Origin: Paraburkholderia sp. BL21I4N1
GTDB lineage: Bacteria > Pseudomonadota > Gammaproteobacteria > Burkholderiales > Burkholderiaceae
Length of the DNA stretch: 64,000 nucleotides
Direction: 5' to 3'
Assembly (NCBI RefSeq): GCF_002973525.1
Contig: NZ_PVEN01000002.1
Location: 620,001-684,000 of the forward strand
This document shows, piece after piece, positions 15,125 to 24,231 of the stretch. Below the pieces are notes generated by a model, which was given only the letters and a program-made list of their open reading frames with translations, was not told where the DNA came from and did no database searches. The position numbers and the translations under genes were made by a program. How positions within the stretch are numbered: position 1 is the stretch's first letter; each line of letters starts with the position of its first letter.

Positions 15125-16230
15125 TGAATCGAGCCCGTCTTTCCACCGATGCGGCGGCGCGCACCGAACCGGCGCGCGCGTTCGTCTCGCCTTCGCCCGC
15201 GCGCCGGGTCTGGCAGCGGTTCCGCCGGCAGCGGCTGGGCTACTGGAGTCTGATTGTGTTCGTCGTCGCTTTCGCGGCGAGCCTCGCCGGTCCGCTGTGG
15301 TCGAACGACAAGCCGCTGGTGGTGCGCTACGACGGCCAGCTGTATTTCCCGATGTTCAAAACCTACGCCGAGACCACATTCGGCGGCGACTTTCCGACGC
15401 CCGCGGATTATCTCGATCCGTACGTCATGCGCCGTCTCGATGCGCCGGGCAATTTCGCGGTGTATCCGCCGAATCGCTACTACTACGACACGCTGAATTA
15501 CTTCTCGAAGGCGCCGAACCCGGCGCCGCCGTCGCGCGATAACTGGCTCGGTACCGACGACCGCGGCCGCGACCTGTTCGCGCGGCTGCTGTACGGCTTT
15601 CGCGTGTCGGTGGAGTTCGGCCTGGTGCTGACGCTGATCGGCACGGTGCTCGGCATCGCGGCGGGCGCGGTGCAAGGGTTCTTCGGCGGACGCATCGATA
15701 TCGTCGGGCAGCGGCTGATCGAAATCTGGAGCGCGATGCCCGAGCTTTATCTGCTGATCATCTTCTCGTCGATTTTCGAGCCGGGTTTCATTCTGCTGAT
15801 CGTGCTGCTGTCGCTGTTCGGCTGGATCGGTTTGTCCGACTACGTGCGTGCGGAATTTCTACGCAATCGTCACCAGGACTATGTGCGGGCGGCGCGCGCC
15901 ATGGGGCTGTCGAACTGGCAGATCATGTGGCGGCACGTGTTGCCCAACAGCTTGACGCCGGTGATCACGTTCCTGCCGTTCCGCATGAGCGGCGCGATTC
16001 TCGCGCTGACGAGCCTCGATTTTCTCGGCTTGGGCGTGCCGTCGCCGACGCCGAGCCTCGGCGAGTTACTTGCGCAAGGCAAGGCAAATCTCGACGCGTG
16101 GTGGATCTCGCTGTCCACCTTCGGCGTGCTGGTCGCGATGCTGTTGCTGCTGACTTTCATGGGCGACGCGCTGCGCAATGCGCTCGACACCCGGATCGCC
16201 GATGCGATGCGCGCCGGAGGCAATCAATGA
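15124..16230 (+). CDS. yejE: Peptide ABC transporter permease, YejE-type
   Basis: A 368-residue permease, the second membrane subunit of the YejABEF-type importer. An N-terminal helix is followed by a periplasmic insert of about 120 residues characteristic of YejE/OppC (containing W-L-G-T-D-D-R-G-R-D-L-F-A-R). Five more helices follow, with the EAA loop around D-Y-V-R-A-A-R-A-M-G-L-S. The ATG at 15,124 overlaps the upstream stop as ATGA, which fixes the start; an in-frame start at 15,073 would run inside yejB. Its own stop overlaps the next gene in the same way. Confidence 0.88.
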   Translation: MNRARLSTDAAARTEPARAFVSPSPARRVWQRFRRQRLGYWSLIVFVVAFAASLAGPLWSNDKPLVVRYDGQLYFPMFKTYAETTFGGDFPTPADYLDPYVMRRLDAPGNFAVYPPNRYYYDTLNYFSKAPNPAPPSRDNWLGTDDRGRDLFARLLYGFRVSVEFGLVLTLIGTVLGIAAGAVQGFFGGRIDIVGQRLIEIWSAMPELYLLIIFSSIFEPGFILLIVLLSLFGWIGLSDYVRAEFLRNRHQDYVRAARAMGLSNWQIMWRHVLPNSLTPVITFLPFRMSGAILALTSLDFLGLGVPSPTPSLGELLAQGKANLDAWWISLSTFGVLVAMLLLLTFMGDALRNALDTRIADAMRAGGNQ

Positions 16231-17861
16231 GCGCCACGGCAAACGCACGGAACGCGCAAGCGGCTACGCCGCCGCTGCTGGAGCTCGACCATCTGCACGT
16301 CACATTCGGCGACACCGTCGCGGTCAAGGACGTCACGCTCGCCATCGCGCGCGGCGAACGGGTCGCGCTGGTCGGCGAATCGGGTTCGGGCAAGAGCGTG
16401 ACCGCGCTGTCGATCCTGCGTCTGCTGAACGACGCGCAGGTGAGCGGGGCGATCCGTTTCGACGGCGAGGATCTGCTTGCTCGCAGTGAACGCGAGATGC
16501 GCGGTCTGCGCGGCTCGGACATCGCGATGATTTTTCAGGAGCCGATGACGGCGCTCAATCCGCTCTACACGGTCGGCGACCAGATTGCGGAAACCATCGT
16601 CGTGCATGACGGCGTGACGGCCAACGAAGCGCGCAAGCGCGCGGTCGCGCTGCTGGGACGTACGGGCATCGCGGAGCCGGGCAAGCGCGTGAACAGCTAT
16701 CCGCATCAACTGTCTGGCGGTCAACGGCAGCGCGCGATGATTGCGATGGCGCTGGCGTGCCGCCCGCGTCTGTTGCTCGCCGACGAACCGACCACCGCGC
16801 TCGACGTGACGATCCGCGCGCAGATCGTCGAACTGCTGCTGGAATTGCAGCGCGACGAAGCGGAGAAGCGCGGCATGGCCGTGCTGCTGATTACGCACGA
16901 CCTGAATCTGGTGCGTCATTTCGCGCAACGCATCGCGGTGATGGAAAAAGGCGTGCTGGTGGAGAGCGGCCCGGTCGAGCAGGTATTCGCGTCGCCGCAG
17001 CATCCGTACACCCAACGGCTGCTCGCGAGCCGGCCGGAGCGCACGGTGGTGCCGGTCCTGCCGATCGCGCCGGTGCTGCTCGAAGCGCGCGACGTCTCGG
17101 TCGATTTCAAAACGAAGCTGCCGGGCTTCAGCGGCTGGTTCCGCGCGGGACGTTTTCGCGCGGTCGCACAAGCCAGCGTGTCGGTACGGCAGGGCGAGAC
17201 CTTGGGGATCGTCGGCGAATCCGGCTCGGGCAAATCGACGCTGGCGATGGCGCTGCTCGGTCTGCAGCGCACGGCGCACGGCGAGATCGAATTCCAGGGC
17301 AGGGCGCTCGGCAGTTATCGCGGCGCGGAACAGATCACGTTGCGCTCGAACATGCAAGTCGTGTTTCAGGACCCGTTCAGTTCGCTGTCGCCGCGCCAGA
17401 CCATCGAGCGGATCGTCGGCGAAGGCCTCGCGCTGCACCGCCCGACCATGACGCCCGAAGCGCGGCGCGCCAAGGTGGTGGCCGTGTTGCGCGAGGTCGG
17501 CCTCGACCGCACGGTGCTGTACCGCTATCCGCATGAGTTCTCGGGCGGGCAGCGGCAACGGATCGCGATCGCGCGGGCGCTGGTGCTCGAACCGCGCATT
17601 CTGATCCTCGACGAACCGACCAGCGCGCTCGACGTGTCGATCCAGCAACAGGTGCTGAAACTACTCGCCGGGTTGCAACAGAAGTACAACCTCGGCTTCG
17701 TTTTCATCAGTCATGACCTGGCCGTGATCGGGGCCATGGCGCACCGTGTCGCGGTGATGCAAAACGGTTCGATCGTCGAAAGCGGGGGCGTTGAGCAGAT
17801 TTTTGCGACGCCGTCGCACCCGTACACGCGAAAGCTGCTGAAAGCAGCGCTTGACCATTGA
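16227..17861 (+). CDS. yejF: Peptide ABC transporter ATPase with two nucleotide-binding domains, YejF-type
   Basis: A 544-residue protein made of two fused ABC ATPase domains. Each has a Walker A G-E-S-G-S-G-K-S (residues about 50-57, and again near 332-339), a signature S-G-G-Q-R-Q-R and a Walker B followed by D-E-P-T. Each domain carries the oligopeptide C-terminal extension with H-P-Y-T-Q/R. The two domains power one importer, as in YejF, whereas Opp/Dpp systems use two separate proteins. The start overlaps the yejE stop (ATGA). The operon ends here; no T-rich hairpin follows immediately. Confidence 0.9.
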   Translation: MSATANARNAQAATPPLLELDHLHVTFGDTVAVKDVTLAIARGERVALVGESGSGKSVTALSILRLLNDAQVSGAIRFDGEDLLARSEREMRGLRGSDIAMIFQEPMTALNPLYTVGDQIAETIVVHDGVTANEARKRAVALLGRTGIAEPGKRVNSYPHQLSGGQRQRAMIAMALACRPRLLLADEPTTALDVTIRAQIVELLLELQRDEAEKRGMAVLLITHDLNLVRHFAQRIAVMEKGVLVESGPVEQVFASPQHPYTQRLLASRPERTVVPVLPIAPVLLEARDVSVDFKTKLPGFSGWFRAGRFRAVAQASVSVRQGETLGIVGESGSGKSTLAMALLGLQRTAHGEIEFQGRALGSYRGAEQITLRSNMQVVFQDPFSSLSPRQTIERIVGEGLALHRPTMTPEARRAKVVAVLREVGLDRTVLYRYPHEFSGGQRQRIAIARALVLEPRILILDEPTSALDVSIQQQVLKLLAGLQQKYNLGFVFISHDLAVIGAMAHRVAVMQNGSIVESGGVEQIFATPSHPYTRKLLKAALDH

Positions 17862-17998
17862 TTTTTCACCCTTTCACCAATTGGGTGCGTGTCTCGATTG
17901 TATTTTTCTATTTGTTTTGACACGTGAATACTTACTGGCTAGTATCGACCAAACTTTTTTCCGTAGACCACTGATTTTTAGGCAAAAACTACCGACCA

Positions 17999-18664
17999 AT
18001 GCAGCACAGAAACCTAACCCAGGCTTGCACGCGCGTCGTCGCCGGGATGTTCATTGGCGTCATGATGGCAGCAGCTCCCGGCGCGTTCGCCGACGAAGTT
18101 AGCAGTTTTAATCCGAATGCCTCATTTTCGACCCCCAGCGGGTCGAATTCTTTGTCCTCTCCGAGTTCCCAGGCCAGCACGCCGGACAGCGACGGCGGCG
18201 CCAAATCGTTCCTGTCCGGCATGGCCGGCAAAGCGGGCGACGTGGTGGTCGGCGCACTGAATATGATCGGTGTGCGCTACCGCTGGGGCGGCAACACGCC
18301 GGATTCGGGGCTCGATTGCAGCGGCTTTGTCCGCTACGTGTTCCAGGACACGCTCGGTATGGCGCTGCCGCGCCGCGCCGAAGAAATGAGCCGCGTCGGC
18401 GAGAAGGTGCGCGTCAGCGACCTCAAGCCGGGCGATCTGGTGTTCTTCAACACGATGCGCCGTTCTTTCTCGCACGTCGGCATCTATATCGGCGACAACA
18501 AGTTCGTGCATTCGCCTTCCACGGGCAGCACGATCCGCGTCGACGACATGGATAGCGGCTACTGGGAAAAGCGCTACACCGGTGCACGCCGGATCGAAAC
18601 GTCCTACCAGGACGGCGAGGATCTACGTAAGCGTGTGAATGCGGCGATTGGTGGCAACAACTGA
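17999..18664 (+). CDS. NlpC/P60-family peptidoglycan hydrolase
   Basis: A 221-residue exported protein with a signal peptide (cleavage about after A-F-A, residue 31), a Ser/Pro-rich linker and a C40 peptidase domain from about residue 78. Catalytic residues are visible: Cys about 107 in D-C-S-G-F, His about 159 in S-H-V-G-I-Y-I-G, and a third polar residue, His about 171 (F-V-H-S-P). These enzymes cut the D-Glu to diaminopimelate bond in cell-wall peptides. It is a single gene with its own terminator 40 bp downstream. The upstream 137 bp are A/T-rich and probably hold its promoter. Confidence 0.9.
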   Translation: MQHRNLTQACTRVVAGMFIGVMMAAAPGAFADEVSSFNPNASFSTPSGSNSLSSPSSQASTPDSDGGAKSFLSGMAGKAGDVVVGALNMIGVRYRWGGNTPDSGLDCSGFVRYVFQDTLGMALPRRAEEMSRVGEKVRVSDLKPGDLVFFNTMRRSFSHVGIYIGDNKFVHSPSTGSTIRVDDMDSGYWEKRYTGARRIETSYQDGEDLRKRVNAAIGGNN

Positions 18665-18704
18665 TTTTGCTTTGAATTGATTGGGTGGTTGGGGTCTCGT
18701 AAAG

Positions 18705-18733
18705 AAGCCTGCTTCGAATGAAGCAGGCTTTTT
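18705..18733 (+). terminator. Rho-independent terminator
   Basis: Perfect 11-bp stem (AAGCCTGCTTC / GAAGCAGGCTT) with loop GAAT followed by TTT, 40 bp after the NlpC/P60 stop. Confidence 0.9.
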
Positions 18734-18808
18734 GCGTTTGGGCGGCGGATTTGGAGCGGCGTTTGGGCGACCACCTGGGCGGCAAGGCGCCGCCCAACTG
18801 GCGCCGCG

Positions 18809-19789
18809 TTACCCGATCGCCTGCCCGACTGGCTTCGCCGCGGCCAGCTTGCGTTGCAACTCCGGCATCATTTTCGCCACCGCTTCCTCGCCCGCCAGAA
18901 TCGCCGCGTTGCGCTGCGAAAAATCGCTGCCGCTCATGGCAGCCAGATTCGGCCGGATCACGATGTCGGCGTATTTGTCGAGTTCGTAAGCCTTGATCGA
19001 CTGACCCATGATCGTGAAGGTTTGCATCAGCACGTCGAACGAACTGGACGTCTGACCGCTTTCAGGGCGCTGCGAGATATCCACCGCGATCACGAAGTCC
19101 GCGCCCATCTTGCGCGCGAACGACGCCGGCACCGGGCTCACCAGGCCGCCGTCCACATATTCATGGCCGCCGATTTTGACCGGCTCGAAGATCGACGGCA
19201 CGCTGCACGACGCCCGCACCGCGATACCCGTGTTGCCGCGCTGGAACAGGATCGGCTGGCCGCTGTTGAGGTCGGTGGCGACCACGCCGAGCGGTTTGAC
19301 CATCTTCTCGATCGGGCGGTTATTCAACGTGGTGTTCAGATAGTTCTGCAGCGCGATGCCTTGCAGGAAACCGCGCGTGCGAAACGGCATGGCCCAGTCG
19401 CTGATCGAGGCTTCGTCCATGGTCAGCGCCAGTTTGTTGAGCGCGAAGCCGTTCATGCCCGACGCGTACAGCGCGCCGACCACCGAGCCGGCGCTCGTGC
19501 CCGCGACCAGATCGACCTTGATGTTGCGCGCCTCGAGCGCCTTGATCACGCCGATGTGCGCGAAGCCGCGCGCGGCGCCGCCGCCCAGCGCGAGCGCGAC
19601 GCGCACCGGCCGTTGGGGCTTGTCGAGCGGCGGCGTGGGCAGCGTCGGCGTGGCGGTGATCGGCGAGCCCTCGAGCTTGCTGCCGGTGGTGGTGCAGGCG
19701 GCCAGCACGGCGGAAGCGGCGGCCAGAGAGAAATTGCGGCGGGCGAGGCGAGGCGGGGTGGGTTTCAACGGGTTCTCCAGCAACGGCAC
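18809..19789 (-). CDS. Patatin-like phospholipase, putative lipoprotein (RssA-like)
   Basis: A 326-residue protein. The N-terminus has R-R-N-F-S-L-A-A-A-S before a hydrophobic core and lipobox L-A-A-C (Cys about 32), consistent with export, possibly by the Tat route, and lipid anchoring. The patatin hydrolase domain follows: oxyanion loop G-G-G-A-A-R-G (about 69-75), nucleophile elbow G-T-S-A-G (Ser about 99) and the catalytic Asp in V-D-G-G-L. These Ser/Asp-dyad enzymes are lipid acyl hydrolases. It is convergent with the NlpC/P60 gene and divergent from gltX. Substrate unknown. Confidence 0.87.
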   Translation of the reverse strand: MPLLENPLKPTPPRLARRNFSLAAASAVLAACTTTGSKLEGSPITATPTLPTPPLDKPQRPVRVALALGGGAARGFAHIGVIKALEARNIKVDLVAGTSAGSVVGALYASGMNGFALNKLALTMDEASISDWAMPFRTRGFLQGIALQNYLNTTLNNRPIEKMVKPLGVVATDLNSGQPILFQRGNTGIAVRASCSVPSIFEPVKIGGHEYVDGGLVSPVPASFARKMGADFVIAVDISQRPESGQTSSSFDVLMQTFTIMGQSIKAYELDKYADIVIRPNLAAMSGSDFSQRNAAILAGEEAVAKMMPELQRKLAAAKPVGQAIG

Positions 19790-20167
19790 GGGCGACGCAA
19801 ATGGCGTGGCCTTGGGCCGCGATCAGGCGGGTAGAGTCAAACGGACGGGCTCGCCGGCGGCGATTCCATGCGCCGTGGTTCGATCTCGAATCGCGGCGCG
19901 CGCACATCATAAATCAAAGCGCCGGGCGCGCGGCGGCGCGGTAATGAAACGTTGCAGAGGGACGCTTCGGGTGGCGGGCGGCGTCGCGCCATTGGCCATT
20001 CGGACGAGGACAGGCAAGCCGATGAGCAAAGGTATAATTCTGCTCTCGTATTTATTTCCTTCGTGTTCATGCGCGGCGTCTGTCGGCCCGCATGGGCGCG
20101 GTCCGCTGCCGCGCTTCACGGGTTGGGCCCGTCAAGGCGCCGGCGCCTGTCTTCCGAGTAACCGCTA
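19790..20167. other. Divergent intergenic region, patatin gene / gltX
   Basis: This 378 bp gap holds no convincing gene. It includes a consensus TATAAT at 20,033-20,038 (listed separately) directed at gltX. Several small open frames here lack start signals and domains. Confidence 0.5.
20033..20038 (+). promoter_or_regulatory. Candidate -10 element for gltX
   Basis: A perfect TATAAT lies 130 bp upstream of gltX in an otherwise GC-rich region. No good -35 hexamer is seen 16-18 bp upstream, so the assignment rests on the -10 alone. Confidence 0.4.
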
Positions 20168-21577
20168 ATGACCACCTCCGTTCGTACCCGTTTCGCACCG
20201 AGTCCCACCGGCTTCATCCACCTCGGCAACATTCGCTCCGCGCTCTATCCGTGGGCGTTCGCGCGCAAGATGAAAGGGACCTTCGTGCTGCGAATCGAGG
20301 ATACCGACGTCGAGCGTTCCAGCACCGAAGCGGTGGACGCCATTCTCGACGGCATGCAGTGGCTCGGCCTCGACATCGACGAAGGCCCGTTCTACCAGAT
20401 GCAGAACATGGACCGTTATCGCGAAGTGCTGCAGCAGATGCGTGAAGCCGGCCTCGTCTACCCGTGCTACATGTCCACGGAAGAGCTCGACGCGTTGCGC
20501 GAACGTCAGCGTGAAGCCGGTGAGAAGCCGCGCTACGACGGCACGTGGCGCCCGGAGCCGGGCAAGGTGCTGCCGGAGCCGCCGGCCGGCGTGCAGCCCG
20601 TGCTGCGCTTCCGTAATCCGCTGACCGGCGTGGTCGCATGGGACGACGCGGTGAAAGGTCATATCGAGATCTCGAACGAGGAGCTCGACGACCTGGTGGT
20701 CGCGCGTCCGGACGGCACGCCGATGTATAACTTCTGCGTGGTGGTCGACGATCTGGACATGCGCATCACGCACGTGATTCGCGGCGACGATCACGTCAAC
20801 AACACGCCGCGGCAGATCAACATTCTGCGCGCGCTCGGCGCCGAACCGCCGGTGTACGCGCATTTGCCGACGGTGCTGAACGAGCAGGGCGAGAAAATGA
20901 GCAAGCGCCACGGCGCGATGAGCGTGATGGCCTATCGCGACGCCGGCTTCCTGCCGGAAGCGGTGGTCAACTATCTGGCGCGTCTCGGCTGGTCGCATGG
21001 CGACGCGGAAATTTTCTCCCGCGAGCAGTTCGTCGAATGGTTCGATCTGGAGCACCTGGGCAAGTCCCCGGCGCAGTACGACCACGACAAGCTGAGCTGG
21101 CTGAACGCGCACTACATCAAGGAAGCGGACAACGCGCGTCTCGCGGCGCTGGTCAAGCCGTTCTTCGCCGAGTTGGGTATCGACGAAGCCGCACTGGCGC
21201 AGGGCGCGGATCTGACGTCGGTGGTGGGTTTGCTGAAGGACCGCGCGTCGACGGTGAAGGAGATCGCCGAGAACGCCGCAATGTTCTATCGCACGCCGGC
21301 GCCCGAGGCCGAAGCCCTCGCTCAACACGTCACCGACGTGGTGCGTCCCGCGCTGGCCGATCTGGCAGCCGGCCTGAAGACCGCGGAATGGACCAAGGAG
21401 GCGATCGCCGCCACGCTCAAGGCCACGCTCGGCACGCATAAACTGAAGATGCCGCAACTGGCCATGCCGGTGCGTCTGCTGGTGGCCGGCACCACGCATA
21501 CGCCGTCGATCGACAGCGTGCTGATGCTGTTTGGCCGTGATGTCGTCGTTGGCCGTATCGAAAAAGCGCTGGGATAA
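20168..21577 (+). CDS. gltX: Glutamate--tRNA ligase
   Basis: A 469-residue class I aminoacyl-tRNA synthetase that charges tRNA-Glu with glutamate. The HIGH-type signature is [13 protein letters not shown] (about residues 9-21), and the K-M-S-K-R loop lies at about 243-247, following the conserved E-Q-G-E. Length is normal for bacterial GluRS. It lies directly upstream of a tRNA cluster containing two tRNA-Glu genes, its own substrate, but a hairpin and a separate promoter lie between. Confidence 0.97.
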   Translation: MTTSVRTRFAPSPTGFIHLGNIRSALYPWAFARKMKGTFVLRIEDTDVERSSTEAVDAILDGMQWLGLDIDEGPFYQMQNMDRYREVLQQMREAGLVYPCYMSTEELDALRERQREAGEKPRYDGTWRPEPGKVLPEPPAGVQPVLRFRNPLTGVVAWDDAVKGHIEISNEELDDLVVARPDGTPMYNFCVVVDDLDMRITHVIRGDDHVNNTPRQINILRALGAEPPVYAHLPTVLNEQGEKMSKRHGAMSVMAYRDAGFLPEAVVNYLARLGWSHGDAEIFSREQFVEWFDLEHLGKSPAQYDHDKLSWLNAHYIKEADNARLAALVKPFFAELGIDEAALAQGADLTSVVGLLKDRASTVKEIAENAAMFYRTPAPEAEALAQHVTDVVRPALADLAAGLKTAEWTKEAIAATLKATLGTHKLKMPQLAMPVRLLVAGTTHTPSIDSVLMLFGRDVVVGRIEKALG

Positions 21578-21604
21578 GCGCGTTCGCGCGGACCTTGAGA
21601 GGGT

Positions 21605-21637
21605 TTGCATGCGACTTATGAAAAAAGTCGCATGCAA
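21605..21637. repeat. Perfect 13-bp inverted repeat after gltX
   Basis: Arms TTGCATGCGACTT and AAGTCGCATGCAA surround a 7-nt loop, 27 bp after the gltX stop and just before the tRNA promoter. It would form a very stable RNA hairpin. No T-run follows on the + strand, so it may act in 3'-end processing or as a protein site rather than as a classical terminator. Confidence 0.7.
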
Positions 21638-21651
21638 TTGCTCAAAGGGTC

Positions 21652-21680
21652 TTTACAAAGCGCAAATTGGCCTCTAGAAT
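21652..21680 (+). promoter_or_regulatory. Sigma-70 promoter of tRNA-Ala
   Basis: -35 TTTACA (21,652-21,657) and -10 TAGAAT (21,675-21,680) with a 17-bp spacer, each 5/6 to consensus. The expected transcript start is about 12 nt before the tRNA. Confidence 0.75.
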
Positions 21681-21699
21681 CTCGTTTCTGTTCTGCAAG

Positions 21700-21775
<76 letters not shown>

Positions 21776-21826
21776 TCAGAGCAGAGTGAAGTTGTTCCGA
21801 AGTCTGGAACTTGTAGCAAAAAAAAC

Positions 21827-21855
21827 TTCACAAACGGTTGTTATGTAGTTAGAAT
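21827..21855 (+). promoter_or_regulatory. Sigma-70 promoter of tRNA-Glu/Asp group
   Basis: -35 TTCACA (21,827-21,832) and -10 TAGAAT (21,850-21,855) with a 17-bp spacer. The -10 is identical to that of the tRNA-Ala promoter. It lies 85 bp upstream of the first tRNA-Glu, in an A/T-rich spacer. Confidence 0.65.
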
Positions 21856-21940
21856 AGCGGTCTTCGCAGTTGACGAAACGAAATAACTGAGAAGTTAGCG
21901 TAAGTTAGCAGCGAGATAAAGACAGATCTGAAAAGATTAT

Positions 21941-22016
21941 GTCCCCTTCGTCTAGAGGCCTAGGACATCACCCTTTCACGGTGAGTACAGGGGTTCGAAT
22001 CCCCTAGGGGACGCCA
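21941..22016 (+). tRNA. tRNA-Glu (anticodon TTC), copy 1
   Basis: 76 nt including CCA. The acceptor stem GTCCCCT pairs with AGGGGAC, the anticodon loop CTTTCAC gives TTC, and the T-arm is GGGTTCGAATCCC. The gene body is identical to the copy at 22,256. Confidence 0.97.
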
Positions 22017-22117
22017 AACATCAGCGTCGCTTTAGTGTTCGAAGTTATTCGAGTCGCAGTAAAGCAGCGCAGCTTGCAGAGAAAAAACCAACGCTCGCAA
22101 GTCAAGATGGGCAAACT

Positions 22118-22194
22118 GGAGTGGTAGTTCAGTTGGTTAGAATACCGGCCTGTCACGCCGGGGGTCGCGGGTTCGAGTCCCGTCCACTCCGCCA
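22118..22194 (+). tRNA. tRNA-Asp (anticodon GTC), copy 1
   Basis: 77 nt including CCA. The acceptor GGAGTGG pairs with CCACTCC, the anticodon arm is CCGGC-CTGTCAC-GCCGG with GTC, and the T-arm is standard. It differs from the second copy at one acceptor base pair (T-A here). Confidence 0.97.
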
Positions 22195-22198
22195 GACA

Positions 22199-22231
22199 AA
22201 GCCCGTTCATACAAACCTGAACGGGCTTTTT
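22199..22231 (+). terminator. Rho-independent terminator within tRNA cluster
   Basis: Stem AAGCCCGTTCA / TGAACGGGCTT with 8-nt loop and a T-run, 4 bp after the first tRNA-Asp. It would stop or attenuate transcription before the second Glu/Asp pair. Confidence 0.85.
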
Positions 22232-22255
22232 CATTAAAGGTGTAAGCAGTACGTT

Positions 22256-22331
22256 GTCCCCTTCGTCTAGAGGCCTAGGACATCACCCTTTCACGGTGAG
22301 TACAGGGGTTCGAATCCCCTAGGGGACGCCA
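22256..22331 (+). tRNA. tRNA-Glu (anticodon TTC), copy 2
   Basis: 76 nt including CCA, same sequence as copy 1 at 21,941-22,016. It lies 24 bp after the internal terminator; no clear promoter is seen in that short gap. Confidence 0.97.
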
Positions 22332-22412
22332 AGACATCGGCGTCGTTCGGTAAGCAGTTGAACGGTGCGGTTAGCGAGTGAGCCTAGCTCATGCGCTGCG
22401 GTGCGAAAATCT

Positions 22413-22489
22413 GGAGCGGTAGTTCAGTTGGTTAGAATACCGGCCTGTCACGCCGGGGGTCGCGGGTTCGAGTCCCGTCCGCTCCGCCA
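22413..22489 (+). tRNA. tRNA-Asp (anticodon GTC), copy 2
   Basis: 77 nt including CCA. It matches copy 1 except that acceptor pair 5-68 is C-G instead of T-A (GGAGCGG with CCGCTCC). Confidence 0.97.
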
Positions 22490-22497
22490 GATTTGAG

Positions 22498-22529
22498 AAA
22501 GCCCACTTCGAAAGAAGTGGGCTTTTTTT
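22498..22529 (+). terminator. Rho-independent terminator ending the tRNA cluster
   Basis: Stem AAAGCCCACTTC / GAAGTGGGC with GAAA loop and seven T, 8 bp after the last tRNA. Confidence 0.95.
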
Positions 22530-22641
22530 ATTGTGCGTCGTTCCTCGCTCCACGCCGCCTGGGTATGCTCGGGAGAAACAGCCATTGCCAGCACGCGCAG
22601 CCTGTTTTACCGTTGACCCGACTCATCTTTGCCGCCCCACC

Positions 22642-23106
22642 ATGTTCGATCCATCCGAAGCTCCGTCACCGTTTCATCTGCGCAATGCCAGCATGGACGA
22701 TTTCGAGTTCGCCGAAGCGCTGACTCGCGCCAATATGGGGGGGTACTACCGGCGGCATCATCTGGTGTGGCGGGGTGATCTGTTCCTGGGGAGTTGGCGC
22801 GAGTCGGAGAATTTCATTCTCGAGATGGGCGGCCAACCTATCGGCGTGTTGCGCATCACGCAGGAAGGCGATTCGCTGCATATCCGCGACGTGCAGATTG
22901 CCGAAGGGCATCGGCGGCTGGGAGCGGGCACCTATCTACTGGATATCTCGCATCAATGGGCACGCGAGCGCGGCTTGCACGAGTTGCAGTTGCGCGTGTT
23001 CGTCGACAATCCGGCTGCGCGGCTGTATCAACGCAAGGGTTATAAGCTGAGCGGGCCGCGTCTGGCGCAACTCGGCGCGATTCGTCATCTGGCGCGGCGG
23101 GTTTAA
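22642..23106 (+). CDS. GNAT-family N-acetyltransferase
   Basis: A 154-residue protein with the GNAT fold. The acetyl-CoA pocket motif appears as E-G-H-R-R-L-G-A-G-T-Y-L-L (about residues 88-100), followed by the typical A-A-R-L-Y-Q-R-K-G-Y-K helix. Substrate cannot be predicted. The ATG at 22,642 is chosen because the in-frame extension to 22,531 is low-quality sequence overlapping the preceding terminator. Single gene, convergent with the AraC-type gene. Confidence 0.85.
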   Translation: MFDPSEAPSPFHLRNASMDDFEFAEALTRANMGGYYRRHHLVWRGDLFLGSWRESENFILEMGGQPIGVLRITQEGDSLHIRDVQIAEGHRRLGAGTYLLDISHQWARERGLHELQLRVFVDNPAARLYQRKGYKLSGPRLAQLGAIRHLARRV

Positions 23107-23204
23107 GGGCGTAGAGGCTGCTGAGGATTTTCTCCTTCGCACTGCATCGCACCACGTCGCATCGCACCACACCACGTTGCAGCCCACGATCTCGCATCCC
23201 GCTT

Positions 23205-24056
23205 CTAATCCGTCTCCCGATCTTCGTGATCGCCCGTTTCGGCGCGATGCTCCGATCCCCGTTCGATAAACGCGCGCGGACTTTCACCGAAGGCGCGCCG
23301 GAACATCGCCGAAAATGCACTCTGGCTCTGATAGCCCAATTCCAGCGCGACATGCGAAAGCGGCCGTCCCTGACTCAGTAGCGGAATCGCGCGCGCGAGA
23401 ATCGCCTGCTGACGCCATTGCGAAAAACTCACGCCCAGTTCCTGCCGGAACAGTCGCGCGATCGTACGTGTACTCGCGCCCACGCTGCTGGCCCATTGTT
23501 CGAGCGACTCACCATGCGTCGGGTCCGCGAGCACCGCCTCGCACAGCGCACGCAGACGCTTTTCGTTAGGCATCGGCACGGAAAGCGGCAAGGGCTCGGA
23601 GCGCGTCAGTTCGTCGAGCGCAAGCGCGCCGAGCAACCGCTCGCGGGCCGCCGGAATGCCCGGCATATCGAGCGCGGCAATCACTTCACGTAGCAGATCG
23701 GAGACTTCGACCACGCGCGGCGTATCGAGTCCGGCGGGCACCGTGCTTTCGGTGATGTAGAGGGTGCGCAGAAACGCATCTTCGACGGCGAACACTTCGT
23801 GTTCCACATGCGGCGGCACCCAGATGGCACGCGAGGGCGGCACCATCCACGTCGTGCCGCTCGTCGCGACCCGCAGCACACCGCGCGATGCGTAGGCCAC
23901 TTGGGCCCACGCGTGCGTATGACGCGCAATGCGCCAGCCTGACGACATCGGCCGCGAGCGCACACGGATCGGGTGGGTCTCGTTCGGCCGGAACTCCGGC
24001 GGAATGTCGGCGAAGCGGACGAAGCTCGCTGGAGCGAAGTCGACGGACGAAGTCAT
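23205..24056 (-). CDS. AraC-family regulator with cupin sensor domain
   Basis: A 283-residue protein with an N-terminal cupin-type sensor (H-T-H-A-W-A-Q-V-A-Y, then W-V-P-P-H-V-E-H-E) and a C-terminal AraC DNA-binding domain ending A-L-E-L-G-Y-Q-S-Q-S-A-F-S-A-M-F-R-R-A-F-G. The architecture resembles NimR-type regulators that often control a neighbouring efflux gene, but no efflux gene is adjacent. ATG 24,056 begins just before the conserved region; the longer in-frame start at 24,233 would overlap the divergent rraA-like gene. Confidence 0.87.
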   Translation of the reverse strand: MTSSVDFAPASFVRFADIPPEFRPNETHPIRVRSRPMSSGWRIARHTHAWAQVAYASRGVLRVATSGTTWMVPPSRAIWVPPHVEHEVFAVEDAFLRTLYITESTVPAGLDTPRVVEVSDLLREVIAALDMPGIPAARERLLGALALDELTRSEPLPLSVPMPNEKRLRALCEAVLADPTHGESLEQWASSVGASTRTIARLFRQELGVSFSQWRQQAILARAIPLLSQGRPLSHVALELGYQSQSAFSAMFRRAFGESPRAFIERGSEHRAETGDHEDRETD

Positions 24057-24231
24057 GGTGAACGCTCGATGCGGATCGTCGAGCGACGAAAGAGTCGGGG
24101 CCAACCACCGTACCTTAATGATGGCGTAACTAGCAAGCAGCGAAACCACGGCGCCCCCACCGCATTCCCCACCTTCCCCCGACCTCAAAGTTGCATAATG
24201 TCCCGATTGCCCGTCCTTCGAGGAGAACGTC

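Noticed and set aside
22004..22234. Minus-strand frame of 76 codons over the tRNA cluster
   Set aside because: It is the antisense of tRNA-Asp and its flanks, a well-known false protein pattern. It has no independent coding signal.
23144..23173. 15-bp near-perfect tandem repeat after the GNAT gene
   Set aside because: Two imperfect copies in a short convergent gap; too small to interpret.
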